NCBI GenBank assembly: GCA_947625505.1
Contig: CANQON010000006.1
Location: 1 to 64,000, forward strand
Source of the DNA: an uncultured Bacilli bacterium
GTDB lineage: Bacteria > Bacillota_I > Bacilli_A > RF39 > UBA660
Direction of reading: 5' to 3'
Length of the DNA stretch: 64,000 nt
The number at the start of each line of letters is the position of its first letter. Position 1 is the first letter of the stretch. The position numbers and the translations under genes are program-made. Below, one piece after another: positions 40,677-51,509 of the stretch. Below the pieces are notes generated by a model. That model did not search any database and was not told the origin of the DNA. It worked only from the letters and a program-made list of their open reading frames with translations.

Positions 40677-41366
40677 GTTATCTTTATTTTTAATATATTC
40701 TTTTAACATTTTAGTTAGAGCTCTTTTTTCAATACGTGATACATAACTACGAGATATACTAAGCATTTTAGCAATTTCTTTTTGGGTTTTCTTTTGTTCA
40801 TCATTTAAACCATAACGTTTATTAATTATTTCTTTCTCACGATCATTTAAAACATTAAAGTATTTATCAATGAGTTTTAGATTGTTTTGATTATGAATGT
40901 CTAAAGCAAAATCAGGTTTAGGTGTTTTAATAATATCTAATAATGTTATTTCATCACCTTCCTTGTCATAACCAATAGCTTCATTTAAACTAATATTGCG
41001 ATTATTCCTTTTATTAGCTCGATAATACATTAATATTTCATTTTCAATACATTTAGCAATATAAGTCGTTAATTTAGCATTATGTTTACTATTAAAGGAG
41101 TCAATACCTTTAATTAGTCCTATAGTGCCTATACTGATAAGATCATCTGTATCTTCATTTTTATTATCGTATTTTTTAACGATATGTGCGACTAATCTTA
41201 GGTTATGTTCTATTAAAGTATTACGAGCTTCCTTATCATTATTTTTAAGTCTTTCTAATAAGATATCTTCTTCCTCTTTAGATAAGGGATCAGGAAAAAT
41301 ATTATTTGAGTAAGCTGCACAAAATAAATGAAAATCATTAAATAACCATTTTAATAATTTAAACAT
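40674..41366 (-). CDS. sigK: RNA polymerase sporulation sigma factor SigK
   Basis: PLSKEEEDILLERLKNNDKEARNTLIEHNLRLVAHIVKKYDNKNEDTDDLISIGTIGLIKGIDSF, KTQKEIAKMLSISRSYVSRIEKRAL. Confidence 0.9.
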   Translation of the reverse strand: MFKLLKWLFNDFHLFCAAYSNNIFPDPLSKEEEDILLERLKNNDKEARNTLIEHNLRLVAHIVKKYDNKNEDTDDLISIGTIGLIKGIDSFNSKHNAKLTTYIAKCIENEILMYYRANKRNNRNISLNEAIGYDKEGDEITLLDIIKTPKPDFALDIHNQNNLKLIDKYFNVLNDREKEIINKRYGLNDEQKKTQKEIAKMLSISRSYVSRIEKRALTKMLKEYIKNKDN

Positions 41367-41382
41367 AAATCACTTCCAATAA

Positions 41383-41409
41383 AGTATATGATATTTAAAC
41401 AAAGGTTAT
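41383..41409 (-). promoter_or_regulatory. Putative sigma-E-type promoter for sigK
   Basis: On minus strand ATA-N16-CATATACT, matching ATA-N16-18-CATANNNT, about 17 bp before the start codon. Confidence 0.4.
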
Positions 41410-41460
41410 TTTAAAAAAAGATTAAGTATGTTATAATGTAAGTAGAAAGTAGGAAAGTAT

Positions 41461-42012
41461 ATGGATAAAAAGGAAAAAGATAATATCGAAAAAGAACATA
41501 AAGAGATAAAACATAAAACAGTAAAAACTGATAAACATAAAAAAGAAACAAAAAAAATAGATAAGAAAGTATTAATAATAGGAGGAGTTATCCTTATTGT
41601 TATAGTTGCTGTATTAATTATTTTTGTTCCAAAGTTATTAAATAAAGAAGAACCTGAAGAAAATATCCAAGTTAATAAGCCTTCTGATACTAATAATGAA
41701 GAGATAGATTATTCTAATGATATAGATAAGCTAATTAGTGTTACATCTGATGAAACAAAAAAACGTACTAAAGCATTTAATACATTAACAGCTAATGATA
41801 AGTATTATATTATTATTGATAATGTTAAAGCGATGATTAATGAAGATAGCTCTATTAAATCCGCATGTACTAAAGATTGGTGTTCTATGGAAGTTAGTGC
41901 AATGAATTATTATTATGCTTCTAGTTATATTACAAATTGTACAGGAGTAGTTCGCGCTAAAGTAACTGGTGAAAAAATCGAATATGATTTAAGTGGTGTT
42001 AATTGTTCATAA
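41461..42012 (+). CDS. Hypothetical single-TM protein with Cys-containing ectodomain
   Basis: Lys/Glu-rich N-terminus, TM VLIIGGVILIVIVAVLIIFV. Confidence 0.75.
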   Translation: MDKKEKDNIEKEHKEIKHKTVKTDKHKKETKKIDKKVLIIGGVILIVIVAVLIIFVPKLLNKEEPEENIQVNKPSDTNNEEIDYSNDIDKLISVTSDETKKRTKAFNTLTANDKYYIIIDNVKAMINEDSSIKSACTKDWCSMEVSAMNYYYASSYITNCTGVVRAKVTGEKIEYDLSGVNCS

Positions 42013-42015
42013 AAG

Positions 42016-42038
42016 ACTGCATTAAGCAGTTTTTTTTA
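42016..42038 (+). terminator. Rho-independent terminator
   Basis: ACTGCATTAAGCAGT plus T8. Confidence 0.8.
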
Positions 42039-42070
42039 TTATTTATGTTATAATAAATATGGTGATTAAA

Positions 42071-44290
42071 ATGGAAAATTATATAATGGGAACGTTTAAA
42101 CAAAAAATATTTCAATCAGATAAGGGTTATATAATTGGCCTTTTTAAGATTAAAAATACTGATATGGAATCTATGCAAGATTATGTTAATAAAACAATCA
42201 CTATTACAGGTTATTTCCATGAGTTAAATGAAAATGAAAACTATTATTTTAAGGGTGAAGAAACAGTTCATCCTAAATATGGTTTTCAATTTAATGTAAA
42301 AGAGTATGAAAGAGTAAAACCTGAAGATAAAGATGGTATAGTTGAATTCTTATCTAGTGATTTATTTCCAGGTATTGGTGAAAAGTTAGCTCAAAAAATT
42401 GTTGATGTATTAGGAGATAAAGCTCTAGATGTAATTCTAGAGAATCCTAATAATTTAATGTTAGTTCCTAAAATGGGTTCTAAAAAAGCTAAAACGATAT
42501 ATGACACATTAGTTAAATATGAAGAAAGTCATAAGATGATAGTTTATTTAACCGAATTAGGTTTTGTTATGCGTGATGCTTTATTAATTTATAATAATTA
42601 TAAAGGTAATACTATTGATGTAATTGAAAATAATATATATAGATTAATAGATGATATTGATGAGATTAGTTTTTTAAAAGTCGATATGCTTGCTAAAAAG
42701 ATGAATATTGAACCTGATAGTATAGAACGTATTAAAGCTTGTATATATTACATTATGAAAGAATTAACTTTTAAGACAGGCGATACTTATTTATATTTAG
42801 AGGATATTTATAAAAACACCATAAGTTATTTAAACTTTGACTTAGATATGGATTATTTCCAAGAATTATTAGTCGAGTTAAATGGTGAATTAAAAGTAGA
42901 AATAAAAGATGATAAATATTATTTACATGATTTATATGAAGCTACTAATAATATAGTGTATAAATTAAATTATTTAATGCATAAAGAGACAACACATTAT
43001 GATAACTTAGATGCTCATCTTCATGAATTAGAAGAAAATAATAATATAACTTATAATGATAAGCAACTTTTAGCGATTACTAAAGCTTTAGAAAACAATG
43101 TTTTAATTATAACAGGAGGCCCTGGTACAGGTAAAACAATGATTATTAAAGCTATTGTAGATTTATATAAAAGCTTAAATAGTTATAATCGTAAAGATAT
43201 AACTGATCATATTGCTTTATTAGCGCCTACAGGTAGAGCTAGTAAAAGACTAAGTGAATCTACTAATTTACCTGCTAGTACAATTCATCGTTTTTTAAGA
43301 TGGAATAAAGATAGTAATACATTCGCTATTAACGAATATAATCCTGACTTTAGTCATTTAGTAATTGTTGATGAAGTTAGTATGATTGATATATCTTTAA
43401 TGGATAGCTTATTAAAAGGATTAACCAATAATATTAAGTTAATATTAGTAGGAGATTATAATCAATTACCTAGTGTAGGTCCTGGAATGTTACTTAAAGA
43501 CTTAATAGATAGTCAAACTATTGATACTGTTCATTTAGATATTTTATATCGTCAAAAAGAAAATAGTTATATTCCTATTTTAGCTAATGAGATTAGAAAT
43601 GATGATTTAGGAGACTTTACATCTGTTAAAGATGATTATACCTTTATCAAGTGCGGTGGAAGTAATATAATTACTAATTTAACAAATGTATGCAAGCAAA
43701 TATTATGTAAAGATTATGACTATAAACACTTTCAAGTTATGGCACCTATGTATGCAGGTGTTAATGGCATAGATAATTTAAATAAAGTATTGCAAAGTAT
43801 TTTTAATCCTCCAAGTAAGGAAAAGAAAGAATTAAAATATGGTGATGTTATATATCGAGAGAATGATAAAGTTTTACAATTAGTTAACGATCCTGATAAT
43901 AATGTCTTTAATGGCGATATTGGAATAATAAAAAGTATAAATACCACAATGACTAAAAGTGGTAAAACAGAGATAACCATTGATTTTGATGGTAATTTAG
44001 TAGTTTATCAAACTAAAGATTTAGGTAATATTAAACATGGCTTTATTATTAGTATCCATAAATCACAAGGTAGTGAATTTGACTTAGTTGTTATGCCAAT
44101 TACCCAAAGTTATCATCGTATGTTATATCGTAAATTAATATATACAGGAGTAACAAGAGCTAAAAAGAAATTAATCATGATAGGGGAACCAGAAGCTTTT
44201 CAATATAGTGTTCATAGTAATTATGAACAAATAAGAAAAAGTGACATGATTGATAAATTAAGAGAAGTTTGTATAAAAAATAATTCATAA
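42071..44290 (+). CDS. recD2: ATP-dependent RecD2-like DNA helicase
   Basis: SDLFPGIGEKLAQKIV, ITGGPGTGKTMIIKAIV, LAPTGRASKRLSE, VDEVSMID, SIHKSQGSEFD. Confidence 0.95.
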   Translation: MENYIMGTFKQKIFQSDKGYIIGLFKIKNTDMESMQDYVNKTITITGYFHELNENENYYFKGEETVHPKYGFQFNVKEYERVKPEDKDGIVEFLSSDLFPGIGEKLAQKIVDVLGDKALDVILENPNNLMLVPKMGSKKAKTIYDTLVKYEESHKMIVYLTELGFVMRDALLIYNNYKGNTIDVIENNIYRLIDDIDEISFLKVDMLAKKMNIEPDSIERIKACIYYIMKELTFKTGDTYLYLEDIYKNTISYLNFDLDMDYFQELLVELNGELKVEIKDDKYYLHDLYEATNNIVYKLNYLMHKETTHYDNLDAHLHELEENNNITYNDKQLLAITKALENNVLIITGGPGTGKTMIIKAIVDLYKSLNSYNRKDITDHIALLAPTGRASKRLSESTNLPASTIHRFLRWNKDSNTFAINEYNPDFSHLVIVDEVSMIDISLMDSLLKGLTNNIKLILVGDYNQLPSVGPGMLLKDLIDSQTIDTVHLDILYRQKENSYIPILANEIRNDDLGDFTSVKDDYTFIKCGGSNIITNLTNVCKQILCKDYDYKHFQVMAPMYAGVNGIDNLNKVLQSIFNPPSKEKKELKYGDVIYRENDKVLQLVNDPDNNVFNGDIGIIKSINTTMTKSGKTEITIDFDGNLVVYQTKDLGNIKHGFIISIHKSQGSEFDLVVMPITQSYHRMLYRKLIYTGVTRAKKKLIMIGEPEAFQYSVHSNYEQIRKSDMIDKLREVCIKNNS

Positions 44291-44333
44291 GCGTTATTAT
44301 TTGATATAATAATGGTGAAAGGTAGAGAAGTAT

Positions 44334-44846
44334 ATGAATCCAAATATGAATTATAATATGTATCCTAATCAATATCAGACACCCATGTATCCACAGTATA
44401 ATATGCCTAAGAAGAAGAGTAAAGTATGGCTAATTGTTTTAATACCAGTATGTTTATTTGTTTTAGGATTAGTTGTCCTATATTTTATAGGTAGCAGTGT
44501 TATTAAGTCTGGCGAACTTATCGATGGTGAATGGTCATGTAGTGGAGTATCTGTTGAATTTAATCATGATGATAAAAAATTTGAAATGTATAGCACTTAT
44601 GATAAATCAGAGCTTGATGTCCGTGGAACTTATAAGGTTACTAGCTATAATATGGAAACATCTAATGGCGAAACAACTTATCGTTATACGACAGTATTAA
44701 CAGCTAAAGAACGTATCTATAAAGGTGAATCATATGATGGAGAAATTACTAATAACTATGAAATTACCTTAAATGATGATGAGGATGAATTAGTTATGGT
44801 TAATGATGAAGAGGGAACTTATTATATTTGTGAGAAAGTTGATTAA
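44334..44846 (+). CDS. Hypothetical single-TM protein with N/M/P/Y-rich N-terminus
   Basis: MNPNMNYNMYPNQYQTPMYPQYNMPKKKSK + TM. Confidence 0.75.
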   Translation: MNPNMNYNMYPNQYQTPMYPQYNMPKKKSKVWLIVLIPVCLFVLGLVVLYFIGSSVIKSGELIDGEWSCSGVSVEFNHDDKKFEMYSTYDKSELDVRGTYKVTSYNMETSNGETTYRYTTVLTAKERIYKGESYDGEITNNYEITLNDDEDELVMVNDEEGTYYICEKVD

Positions 44847-44928
44847 TAGTATGTTTTAAGATAATCTGTTCATACTAAAGATGTATATAAGTTAATATAT
44901 ACAATGATTCTAGTATGAGGTGATAAAT

Positions 44929-45081
44929 GTGCAAATGTGTAGAGATATTGCCATGATTATGGTAGGCGCTTTAGGGGTATTAGCTTTTCAAAAATATAGG
45001 GAGCCTGTTATGCGAAAGGTTGACTGTATGATGGATAAGGCTATGGACTACGCTGAAGATAAACTAGATCAAATGAAATAG
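44929..45081 (+). CDS. Small hypothetical protein (50 aa)
   Basis: GTG start after tgaggtgat; MQMCRDIAMIMVGALGVLAFQKYREPVMRKVDCMMDKAMDYAEDKLDQMK; followed by terminator. Confidence 0.6.
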   Translation: MQMCRDIAMIMVGALGVLAFQKYREPVMRKVDCMMDKAMDYAEDKLDQMK

Positions 45082-45151
45082 AAAGCTAAGGCTTTCTATT
45101 TTATTTGACAAAAATAAGTAAACATAATATAATACTCCATTGAGGTGCGTT

Positions 45152-45583
45152 ATGCGTAAGTTTGATGTTGAAAAACATAATAAAATTAATCATACATCTA
45201 GTAATATTATTTATTTAAATCAATATGTAGAACCTCCAACATTTTTAGTAACAGCTAGTCTTAAAGTTCGTGCTTATTTAGGTTCTATGGGATTAGAAAA
45301 AACAAATGATGGAAATAATAAAGAGATGGCTATCTATGATATTAAAAGTAAATTAGATTTAAGATATGTACATGCTTATTTAGAAAAACCTATATTTACT
45401 TTATTAAATATTGAAGCTATTCCAGAAGATTTAAGAAAAGATTGGTTTGAGTTAACTCGTAATATTATGGAAGGTATTGGAAGAGTAGAACAAGTAAGTT
45501 CTAGTGTCTTCGCTATTATACCAGATGATGTCGTTTTCATCGATGATAGTAAGAAAAAAGTAAAAAGAAATGGGCTTAAGTAA
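45152..45583 (+). CDS. SepF-like cell division protein (DUF552)
   Basis: C-terminal half FTLLNIEAIPEDLRKDWFELTRNIMEGIGRVEQVSSSVFAIIPDDV resembles SepF; upstream of lspA. Confidence 0.55.
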   Translation: MRKFDVEKHNKINHTSSNIIYLNQYVEPPTFLVTASLKVRAYLGSMGLEKTNDGNNKEMAIYDIKSKLDLRYVHAYLEKPIFTLLNIEAIPEDLRKDWFELTRNIMEGIGRVEQVSSSVFAIIPDDVVFIDDSKKKVKRNGLK

Positions 45584-45639
45584 TACTTAAGCCTATTTAT
45601 ATATAGATTAATTCATGATATAATGATATAGGTGAGCTT

Positions 45640-46131
45640 ATGAAAAAAAAGTTAGTTATCTTTAGTAGTATTTTTGTTATTATTGATCAATTAATAAAAC
45701 TATTAGTATCTAATTTTATACCTTATAACAAAGAGATTGGTGTTATTAATAACTTTTTTTATTTAACTAATGTTCACAATAATGGTGCTGCATTCAGTAC
45801 TTTTGAAGGTAATTTATTTTTTATAATGTTAATGACAATTGTTTCCATTGTTATTGTATATTATTTTTTTGTTAAGAATCAAACATTAAAAAAAATGGAT
45901 TTATTATTTGTTAGTATGTTATATGGAGGAATTATTGGTAATTTTATAGATCGTCTTTTATATGGATATGTAATTGATTATTTAGGATTTATATTAATAA
46001 ATAATTATCATTTTCCTATCTTTAATTTAGCTGACATGTGTATTGTTATATCTGTATTTTTATTAATCATAATAAGCTTTAAGGAGGAAATATGCAAGAA
46101 TATCGAATCGAAGAAGAAACAGGAAGAATAG
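45640..46131 (+). CDS. lspA: Lipoprotein signal peptidase
   Basis: IDQLIKLLV, NVHNNGAAFS, GNFIDRLLYGYVIDYL, FPIFNLADMCI. Confidence 0.95.
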   Translation: MKKKLVIFSSIFVIIDQLIKLLVSNFIPYNKEIGVINNFFYLTNVHNNGAAFSTFEGNLFFIMLMTIVSIVIVYYFFVKNQTLKKMDLLFVSMLYGGIIGNFIDRLLYGYVIDYLGFILINNYHFPIFNLADMCIVISVFLLIIISFKEEICKNIESKKKQEE

Positions 46132-46988
46132 ATACTTGTTTAGCAAATTTATTAGGCTATAGTCGTAGTAAAATAGCTAAAATGTTAAAAGATAATGCGA
46201 TATTAGTAAATGATACTCCTGTTAAAGCTAGTTATCAGTTAAAAAAAGGAGATATCATTAAAGTAGGGGAATACGTTGAAGAAGAAATGAGCGCTGAACC
46301 TGAAAAAATGGAATTAGATATCGTCTATGAAGATGATGATGTTATGGTTATTAATAAAGCTAATGGTATTGTTGTTCATCCTGCTGTAGGTAATAATCAT
46401 GGTACTTTAGTTAATGGCTTATTATATCATTCAAATAAATTAAGTGATATTAATGGCGAATTTCGTCCTGGTATAGTTCATCGTATTGATGCTTATACAA
46501 CAGGTTTATTAATGGTAGCTAAAAATAATGAAGCTCATGAAATATTAGCTCGTGAATTAAGTGAAAAAAAGACAACACGTAAATATTGGGCATTAGTATG
46601 GGGAATTATTAGACATGATACAGGAACAATAGATGCTCCTATAGGCAGAGATTTAAATGATCGTAAAAAAATGTGTGTTACAAGTATAAATAGTAAACCT
46701 GCTGTTACCCATTTTAAAGTTTTAGAAAGATATAAAAATGCTACTTTAATAGAGTTAAAACTTGAAACAGGTAGAACACATCAAATAAGAGTACATATGA
46801 ATTATATAGGATATCCTGTTGTTAATGATCCTGTGTATGGTAATCGTAAATTAATAGATGATACAGGTCAATGCTTACATGCTAAAACCTTAGGATTTAT
46901 TCATCCTAAAACAAATGAGTATATGGAATTTGATAGTGAATTACCTGAGTGTTTTATAAATATATTAAATAAATTTAAGGAAGAATAA
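46092..46988 (+). CDS. rluD: Pseudouridine synthase RluD family
   Basis: S4 domain, GIVHRIDAYTTGLLMVAKN, LETGRTHQIRVHM. Confidence 0.95.
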   Translation: MQEYRIEEETGRIDTCLANLLGYSRSKIAKMLKDNAILVNDTPVKASYQLKKGDIIKVGEYVEEEMSAEPEKMELDIVYEDDDVMVINKANGIVVHPAVGNNHGTLVNGLLYHSNKLSDINGEFRPGIVHRIDAYTTGLLMVAKNNEAHEILARELSEKKTTRKYWALVWGIIRHDTGTIDAPIGRDLNDRKKMCVTSINSKPAVTHFKVLERYKNATLIELKLETGRTHQIRVHMNYIGYPVVNDPVYGNRKLIDDTGQCLHAKTLGFIHPKTNEYMEFDSELPECFINILNKFKEE

Positions 46989-46999
46989 GAGGTGATATC

Positions 47000-48166
47000 A
47001 TGAATATAACACTAGATAAAAATGATGAAATTGTTATGAAATTACTTCATTACTTTATAACAGAACAAGGATATAACCCAATTATTTTACATGGCGCTAA
47101 AGATGAAATATGGTTAGAGAATACTGATGGTGATTATAAAATTATTCGAATAGTAACTAATTATATTCATAATGATGAACAATTTGATTGGGATATCTAT
47201 CGTACTAAGCAAATAATGCGTACTATTAAAAGAAAAACCTTTAGTTTTGGGATGAATGCTTTAAGTATTTTTATTAACTTAGGTGATAATGTTCATTTAG
47301 AAGAAAATCATACGAAAAATATTGATTGTATTGAAATTAAAAATATTGATGATTTAAATAAATATGATTTCCTTAAAGAAACATTCCCAACTATAACTAA
47401 AATAGGAAATGTAACAGAACAAGGCTTAGAATTATTTATGAAATTAACCGAAGAGATAAATAAAAAGAATAGAGAAGACGCTATTAAAGCTGATGAAGTA
47501 TTTAGTAGAAAAAGACCTATTATTACATATGCTCTTATCATAAGTAACATTATTATGTTTATTATGACTTTATTAGCAGGAGGTAATATCTTTGGTATTG
47601 ATGCTAATCTATTATACTCTTTTGGAGGCTTAGTTAATTATAACACAATGACTAGCCCATTAGATTACTGGCATTTATTACCTAGTATGTTTTTACATGC
47701 TAATTTACTACATCTTCTTGTTAACTTATATGCTCTATATGTTCTAGGCCCTCAATTAGAAAGCTTTTTTGGTAAAGTTAAATACTTATTTATCTATTTA
47801 GTAAGTGGTTTAATAGGTGGACTTGTATCAATGATCTTTTTAGGAGATAATGTTGTATCTGTTGGAGCAAGTGGAGCTATCTTTGGACTTATTGGAGCTT
47901 TCTTATTCTTTGGATATCATTACCGTGTATACTTTAGTGGCATAATTAAATCACAAATAATACCATTACTTATTGTTAACCTTATTTTAGGTGTTATGAT
48001 TAGTGGTATAGATTTAGGTGCTCACTTTGGAGGAATTATTGGAGGATTCTTAGCTGCTAAAGCTATGGGTGTTAAATATAAAACAACAGTAAGTGATAAT
48101 GTTAATGGCTTTGTTATGTTAGGTATTTTGACTATTTTTGCTATCTATTTAGGTATTACTATTTAA
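47000..48166 (+). CDS. Rhomboid family intramembrane serine protease
   Basis: HLLPSMFLHANLLHLLVNLYALYVLG, VGASGAIFGLIGA, LGAHFGGIIGG. Confidence 0.93.
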   Translation: MNITLDKNDEIVMKLLHYFITEQGYNPIILHGAKDEIWLENTDGDYKIIRIVTNYIHNDEQFDWDIYRTKQIMRTIKRKTFSFGMNALSIFINLGDNVHLEENHTKNIDCIEIKNIDDLNKYDFLKETFPTITKIGNVTEQGLELFMKLTEEINKKNREDAIKADEVFSRKRPIITYALIISNIIMFIMTLLAGGNIFGIDANLLYSFGGLVNYNTMTSPLDYWHLLPSMFLHANLLHLLVNLYALYVLGPQLESFFGKVKYLFIYLVSGLIGGLVSMIFLGDNVVSVGASGAIFGLIGAFLFFGYHYRVYFSGIIKSQIIPLLIVNLILGVMISGIDLGAHFGGIIGGFLAAKAMGVKYKTTVSDNVNGFVMLGILTIFAIYLGITI

Positions 48167-48192
48167 CTGAGAAGTATTTCTTCTCAGTTTTT
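48165..48192 (+). terminator. Rho-independent terminator
   Basis: AACTGAGAAG...CTTCTCAGTT plus T run. Confidence 0.85.
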
Positions 48193-48291
48193 GTTTATAT
48201 TATAAGTGTAAAGTAACGTATAATTCATTAAAAAGATGGATTAAAATAAATAGGGATGTGATACAATAAAATTGATAATAGAGGTGATAAT

Positions 48292-49227
48292 ATGCCTAAT
48301 CAAAGTATGCTAGAGGAAGAAAAAATAAAAAAGCAAAAAGAAGAAGAGACTAAAAAAAGTAAAGATGCAGACGCTAAGAAAGAAGAAGTAGCGAAAGCTT
48401 TTGGAATTAGCTTAGCTGATATTGAACATGTTGAATTAAATAATGGCAAAGAATTCTTTAAGTTTTATAATCCTAAAGATCGTACAGTTAAAATGATTGA
48501 AAATAGGGATTATGGTAATGGTTTAAGTAAACAGTTTAAAAGTATTCAACAAGAACTATCTTTTACTCAAAGTGATAACGAAAGAGATAATGCAGCACGT
48601 ATTTATGAACATTCATCTGCTCATAAGAATATCGAATTATCTTTAATTCCTATTGAAGAGTTAAGAAGTAATCGTTTTAAATATATGCGTGCTATTAACG
48701 AACTATCAACCATTGATAGAAAGAAAGTTATGGCTTTAATAAAAAGTAGTAAAGAAGTACGTTTAACACATATAAACATTGAGAATGCTATTGGTATAGA
48801 TGAAGATCATAATGTTATTGACGTTGTATTTGATTATGCTAATAATCGTGCTATTATTAGAAATGCACGTGTATTAAATTATCAAGATCAAAATGAATAC
48901 ACTGATAACGATGAAGAATTAGTTGAAATATCTGGTGCTGACTTCGATAAGTTAGTAGAAAATATTACGATAAGTGATGATACTCCTGTTGTAACTGATC
49001 CTGAAGAACGTATGACAGTTCGTGGAGAAGAAATAAGCGTTCAAACAGCTGTTCAATTATATGAAATGCCAGAAGCTATTGATAAGATGGACTTATCACC
49101 AAAGAAACGTCGTATTTATATGGGTATCGTAGAGGCTTTAAAACGTCGTATTGCGGCTAAAACAAATGAAAAGAAAACCCAAAAACAAAAAGTATTAGTA
49201 AATGAAAACGATCATAAAGCTGCTTAG
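48292..49227 (+). CDS. Hypothetical charged protein
   Basis: 311 aa ORF with RBS; no family recognised. Confidence 0.75.
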   Translation: MPNQSMLEEEKIKKQKEEETKKSKDADAKKEEVAKAFGISLADIEHVELNNGKEFFKFYNPKDRTVKMIENRDYGNGLSKQFKSIQQELSFTQSDNERDNAARIYEHSSAHKNIELSLIPIEELRSNRFKYMRAINELSTIDRKKVMALIKSSKEVRLTHINIENAIGIDEDHNVIDVVFDYANNRAIIRNARVLNYQDQNEYTDNDEELVEISGADFDKLVENITISDDTPVVTDPEERMTVRGEEISVQTAVQLYEMPEAIDKMDLSPKKRRIYMGIVEALKRRIAAKTNEKKTQKQKVLVNENDHKAA

Positions 49228-49239
49228 CTTTATGATTTT

Positions 49240-49677
49240 TTATATGTTAGGATTTTCTATATCTGCATTTGTTTCTGTACTAGATAAAGAAATAACATAT
49301 AAAGCAATTAATTCTGATATAACAACTAAAATAGACGCTATTATTTGTAAATTATAACTTTTTAAATCTTGCTTTTTAGCTTTAGCTATTTTATATAGTT
49401 CATAATTAATATATAGAAAGAAGAATCCTGATAATAAAATAACAATTCGATTAATCGTTGTTAACGATAGAGTATCCTTATTATTTAATATTGTTTTTTT
49501 ACCTAATTTAGCTAGTTTTTGATTATAAGTTATAACAATAGCGATAATCGATGTTACAACACCTATTACTAACGTTATAATTTGATAGTCAATATACTTT
49601 ATTTCTTCTTTCTTCATAATACAATATATGATTTTTATGATATAATTTAAACAGATGATTTTATCATTTATTAACAA
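49240..49677 (-). CDS. Hypothetical multi-TM protein
   Basis: Three predicted hydrophobic segments; convergent with upstream gene. Confidence 0.65.
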   Translation of the reverse strand: MLINDKIICLNYIIKIIYCIMKKEEIKYIDYQIITLVIGVVTSIIAIVITYNQKLAKLGKKTILNNKDTLSLTTINRIVILLSGFFFLYINYELYKIAKAKKQDLKSYNLQIIASILVVISELIALYVISLSSTETNADIENPNI

Positions 49678-49694
49678 TGAATACAGGTGATCTA

Positions 49695-51494
49695 ATGAAA
49701 CAACAAAATATTAGAAATTTCTCTATTATAGCGCATATTGATCATGGTAAAAGTACTTTAGCTGATCGTATTCTAGAGGCAACTGGTGCTATTAGTGAAA
49801 GAGAAAAGAAAGATCAATTATTAGATAGTATGGATCTTGAACGTGAAAGAGGAATAACAATTAAATTAAATGCTGTTAGATTAAACTATCATTATAATAA
49901 TGAAGATTATTTACTACATTTAATTGATACTCCAGGTCATGTTGATTTTACATATGAAGTATCACGTTCTTTAGCAGCTTGTGAGGGAGCCTTACTTGTA
50001 GTAGATGCAGCCCAAGGTATTGAAGCTCAAACTTTAGCTAATCTATATCAAGCTTTAGATAATAACTTAACTATTATTCCTGTTATTAATAAGATTGATT
50101 TACCTAATGCCGATATACCTAAAGTAACTAAAGAATTAGTAGATACGGTTGGTTTTGATGAAAAAGATATTTTATTAGTAAGTGCTAAAACAGGAGTAGG
50201 AATAAAAGAGTTATTAGAAGCTATTATTGAAAGAATACCTGCTCCTAAAGGCAATATTAATGATAAATTACAATCTTTAATTTTTGATAGCTATTTTGAT
50301 TCATACCGTGGAATTGTAACATTATTACGTGTAGTTAATGGTAAAGTAAAAATAGGAGATAAAATTAAAATGATGGCAACTAATGCTACTTATGAAGTAA
50401 CAGAATTAGGCTATCATAATCCTCATGAAATTAAAGTTAACGAGTTATCAGCAGGTGAAGTAGGATATTTATGTGCTAGTATTAAAAGTATTGAAGATGT
50501 TAAAGTAGGAGATACAATTACTTTAGAAGATAATCCATGTATAAAGCCATTAGAAGGGTATAAACCAATGAAACCAATGGTATTCTGTGGATTATATCCG
50601 ATAGAATCTAGTAAATTTCCTGATTTAAGAGAAGCTTTAGAAAAGTTAAAATTGAATGATGCATCTTTAGAATTTGAACCAGAAACATCTCAAGCCTTAG
50701 GATTTGGTTTTCGTTGTGGCTTTTTAGGACTTCTTCATATGGAAATAATAGAAGAACGTATTGAAAGAGAATTCAATATTGATTTGATAGCTACTTCACC
50801 ATCCGTTGTATATGAAGTATTACTTACCGATAAAAGTATGATCTTAGTAGATAGTCCTAGTAAGTTACCTGATAGACAGCGTATTGAAGAAATAAGAGAG
50901 CCTTATATTAAAACAAATATATTTGTTCCTAGTGAATATATAGGACCTATTATGGAATTATGCCAAAATAAAAGAGGCAATTATATATCAATGGAATATA
51001 TAGATGCTTCTAGAGTTAATATTCACTATGAAATACCATTATCAGAGATTGTTTATGATTTCTTTGATAAATTAAAAAGTTATACAAAGGGATATGCCTC
51101 TTTTGATTATGAATTAGTAGGATATAAACCTAGTAATTTAGTTAAGATGGATATTTTACTTAATGGAGAAATTGTTGATGCTTTAAGTATAATAGTGCAT
51201 AAAGATTTTGCATATCCTAGAGGAAAAGCTATTGTAGAGAATTTACGTAAGTTGATTCCTCGTCAACAGTTTGAAGTACCTATTCAAGCCGTAATAGGTA
51301 CTAAAGCTATCGCACGTGCCGATATTAAAGCTATGCGTAAGAACGTTTTAGCGAAGTGTTATGGTGGCGATGTATCTCGTAAAAGAAAATTATTAGAGAA
51401 ACAAAAAGAAGGTAAGAAACGTATGAAGATGGTTGGTAGTGTTGAAGTACCACAGGAAGCATTCTTATCAGTATTAAGTATGGAAGAAGAGTAG
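49695..51494 (+). CDS. lepA: Elongation factor 4 (LepA)
   Basis: [52 protein letters not shown]-terminal [21 protein letters not shown]. Confidence 0.98.
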   Translation: MKQQNIRNFSIIAHIDHGKSTLADRILEATGAISEREKKDQLLDSMDLERERGITIKLNAVRLNYHYNNEDYLLHLIDTPGHVDFTYEVSRSLAACEGALLVVDAAQGIEAQTLANLYQALDNNLTIIPVINKIDLPNADIPKVTKELVDTVGFDEKDILLVSAKTGVGIKELLEAIIERIPAPKGNINDKLQSLIFDSYFDSYRGIVTLLRVVNGKVKIGDKIKMMATNATYEVTELGYHNPHEIKVNELSAGEVGYLCASIKSIEDVKVGDTITLEDNPCIKPLEGYKPMKPMVFCGLYPIESSKFPDLREALEKLKLNDASLEFEPETSQALGFGFRCGFLGLLHMEIIEERIEREFNIDLIATSPSVVYEVLLTDKSMILVDSPSKLPDRQRIEEIREPYIKTNIFVPSEYIGPIMELCQNKRGNYISMEYIDASRVNIHYEIPLSEIVYDFFDKLKSYTKGYASFDYELVGYKPSNLVKMDILLNGEIVDALSIIVHKDFAYPRGKAIVENLRKLIPRQQFEVPIQAVIGTKAIARADIKAMRKNVLAKCYGGDVSRKRKLLEKQKEGKKRMKMVGSVEVPQEAFLSVLSMEEE

Positions 51495-51509
51495 TAAAGG
51501 AGGAATATT

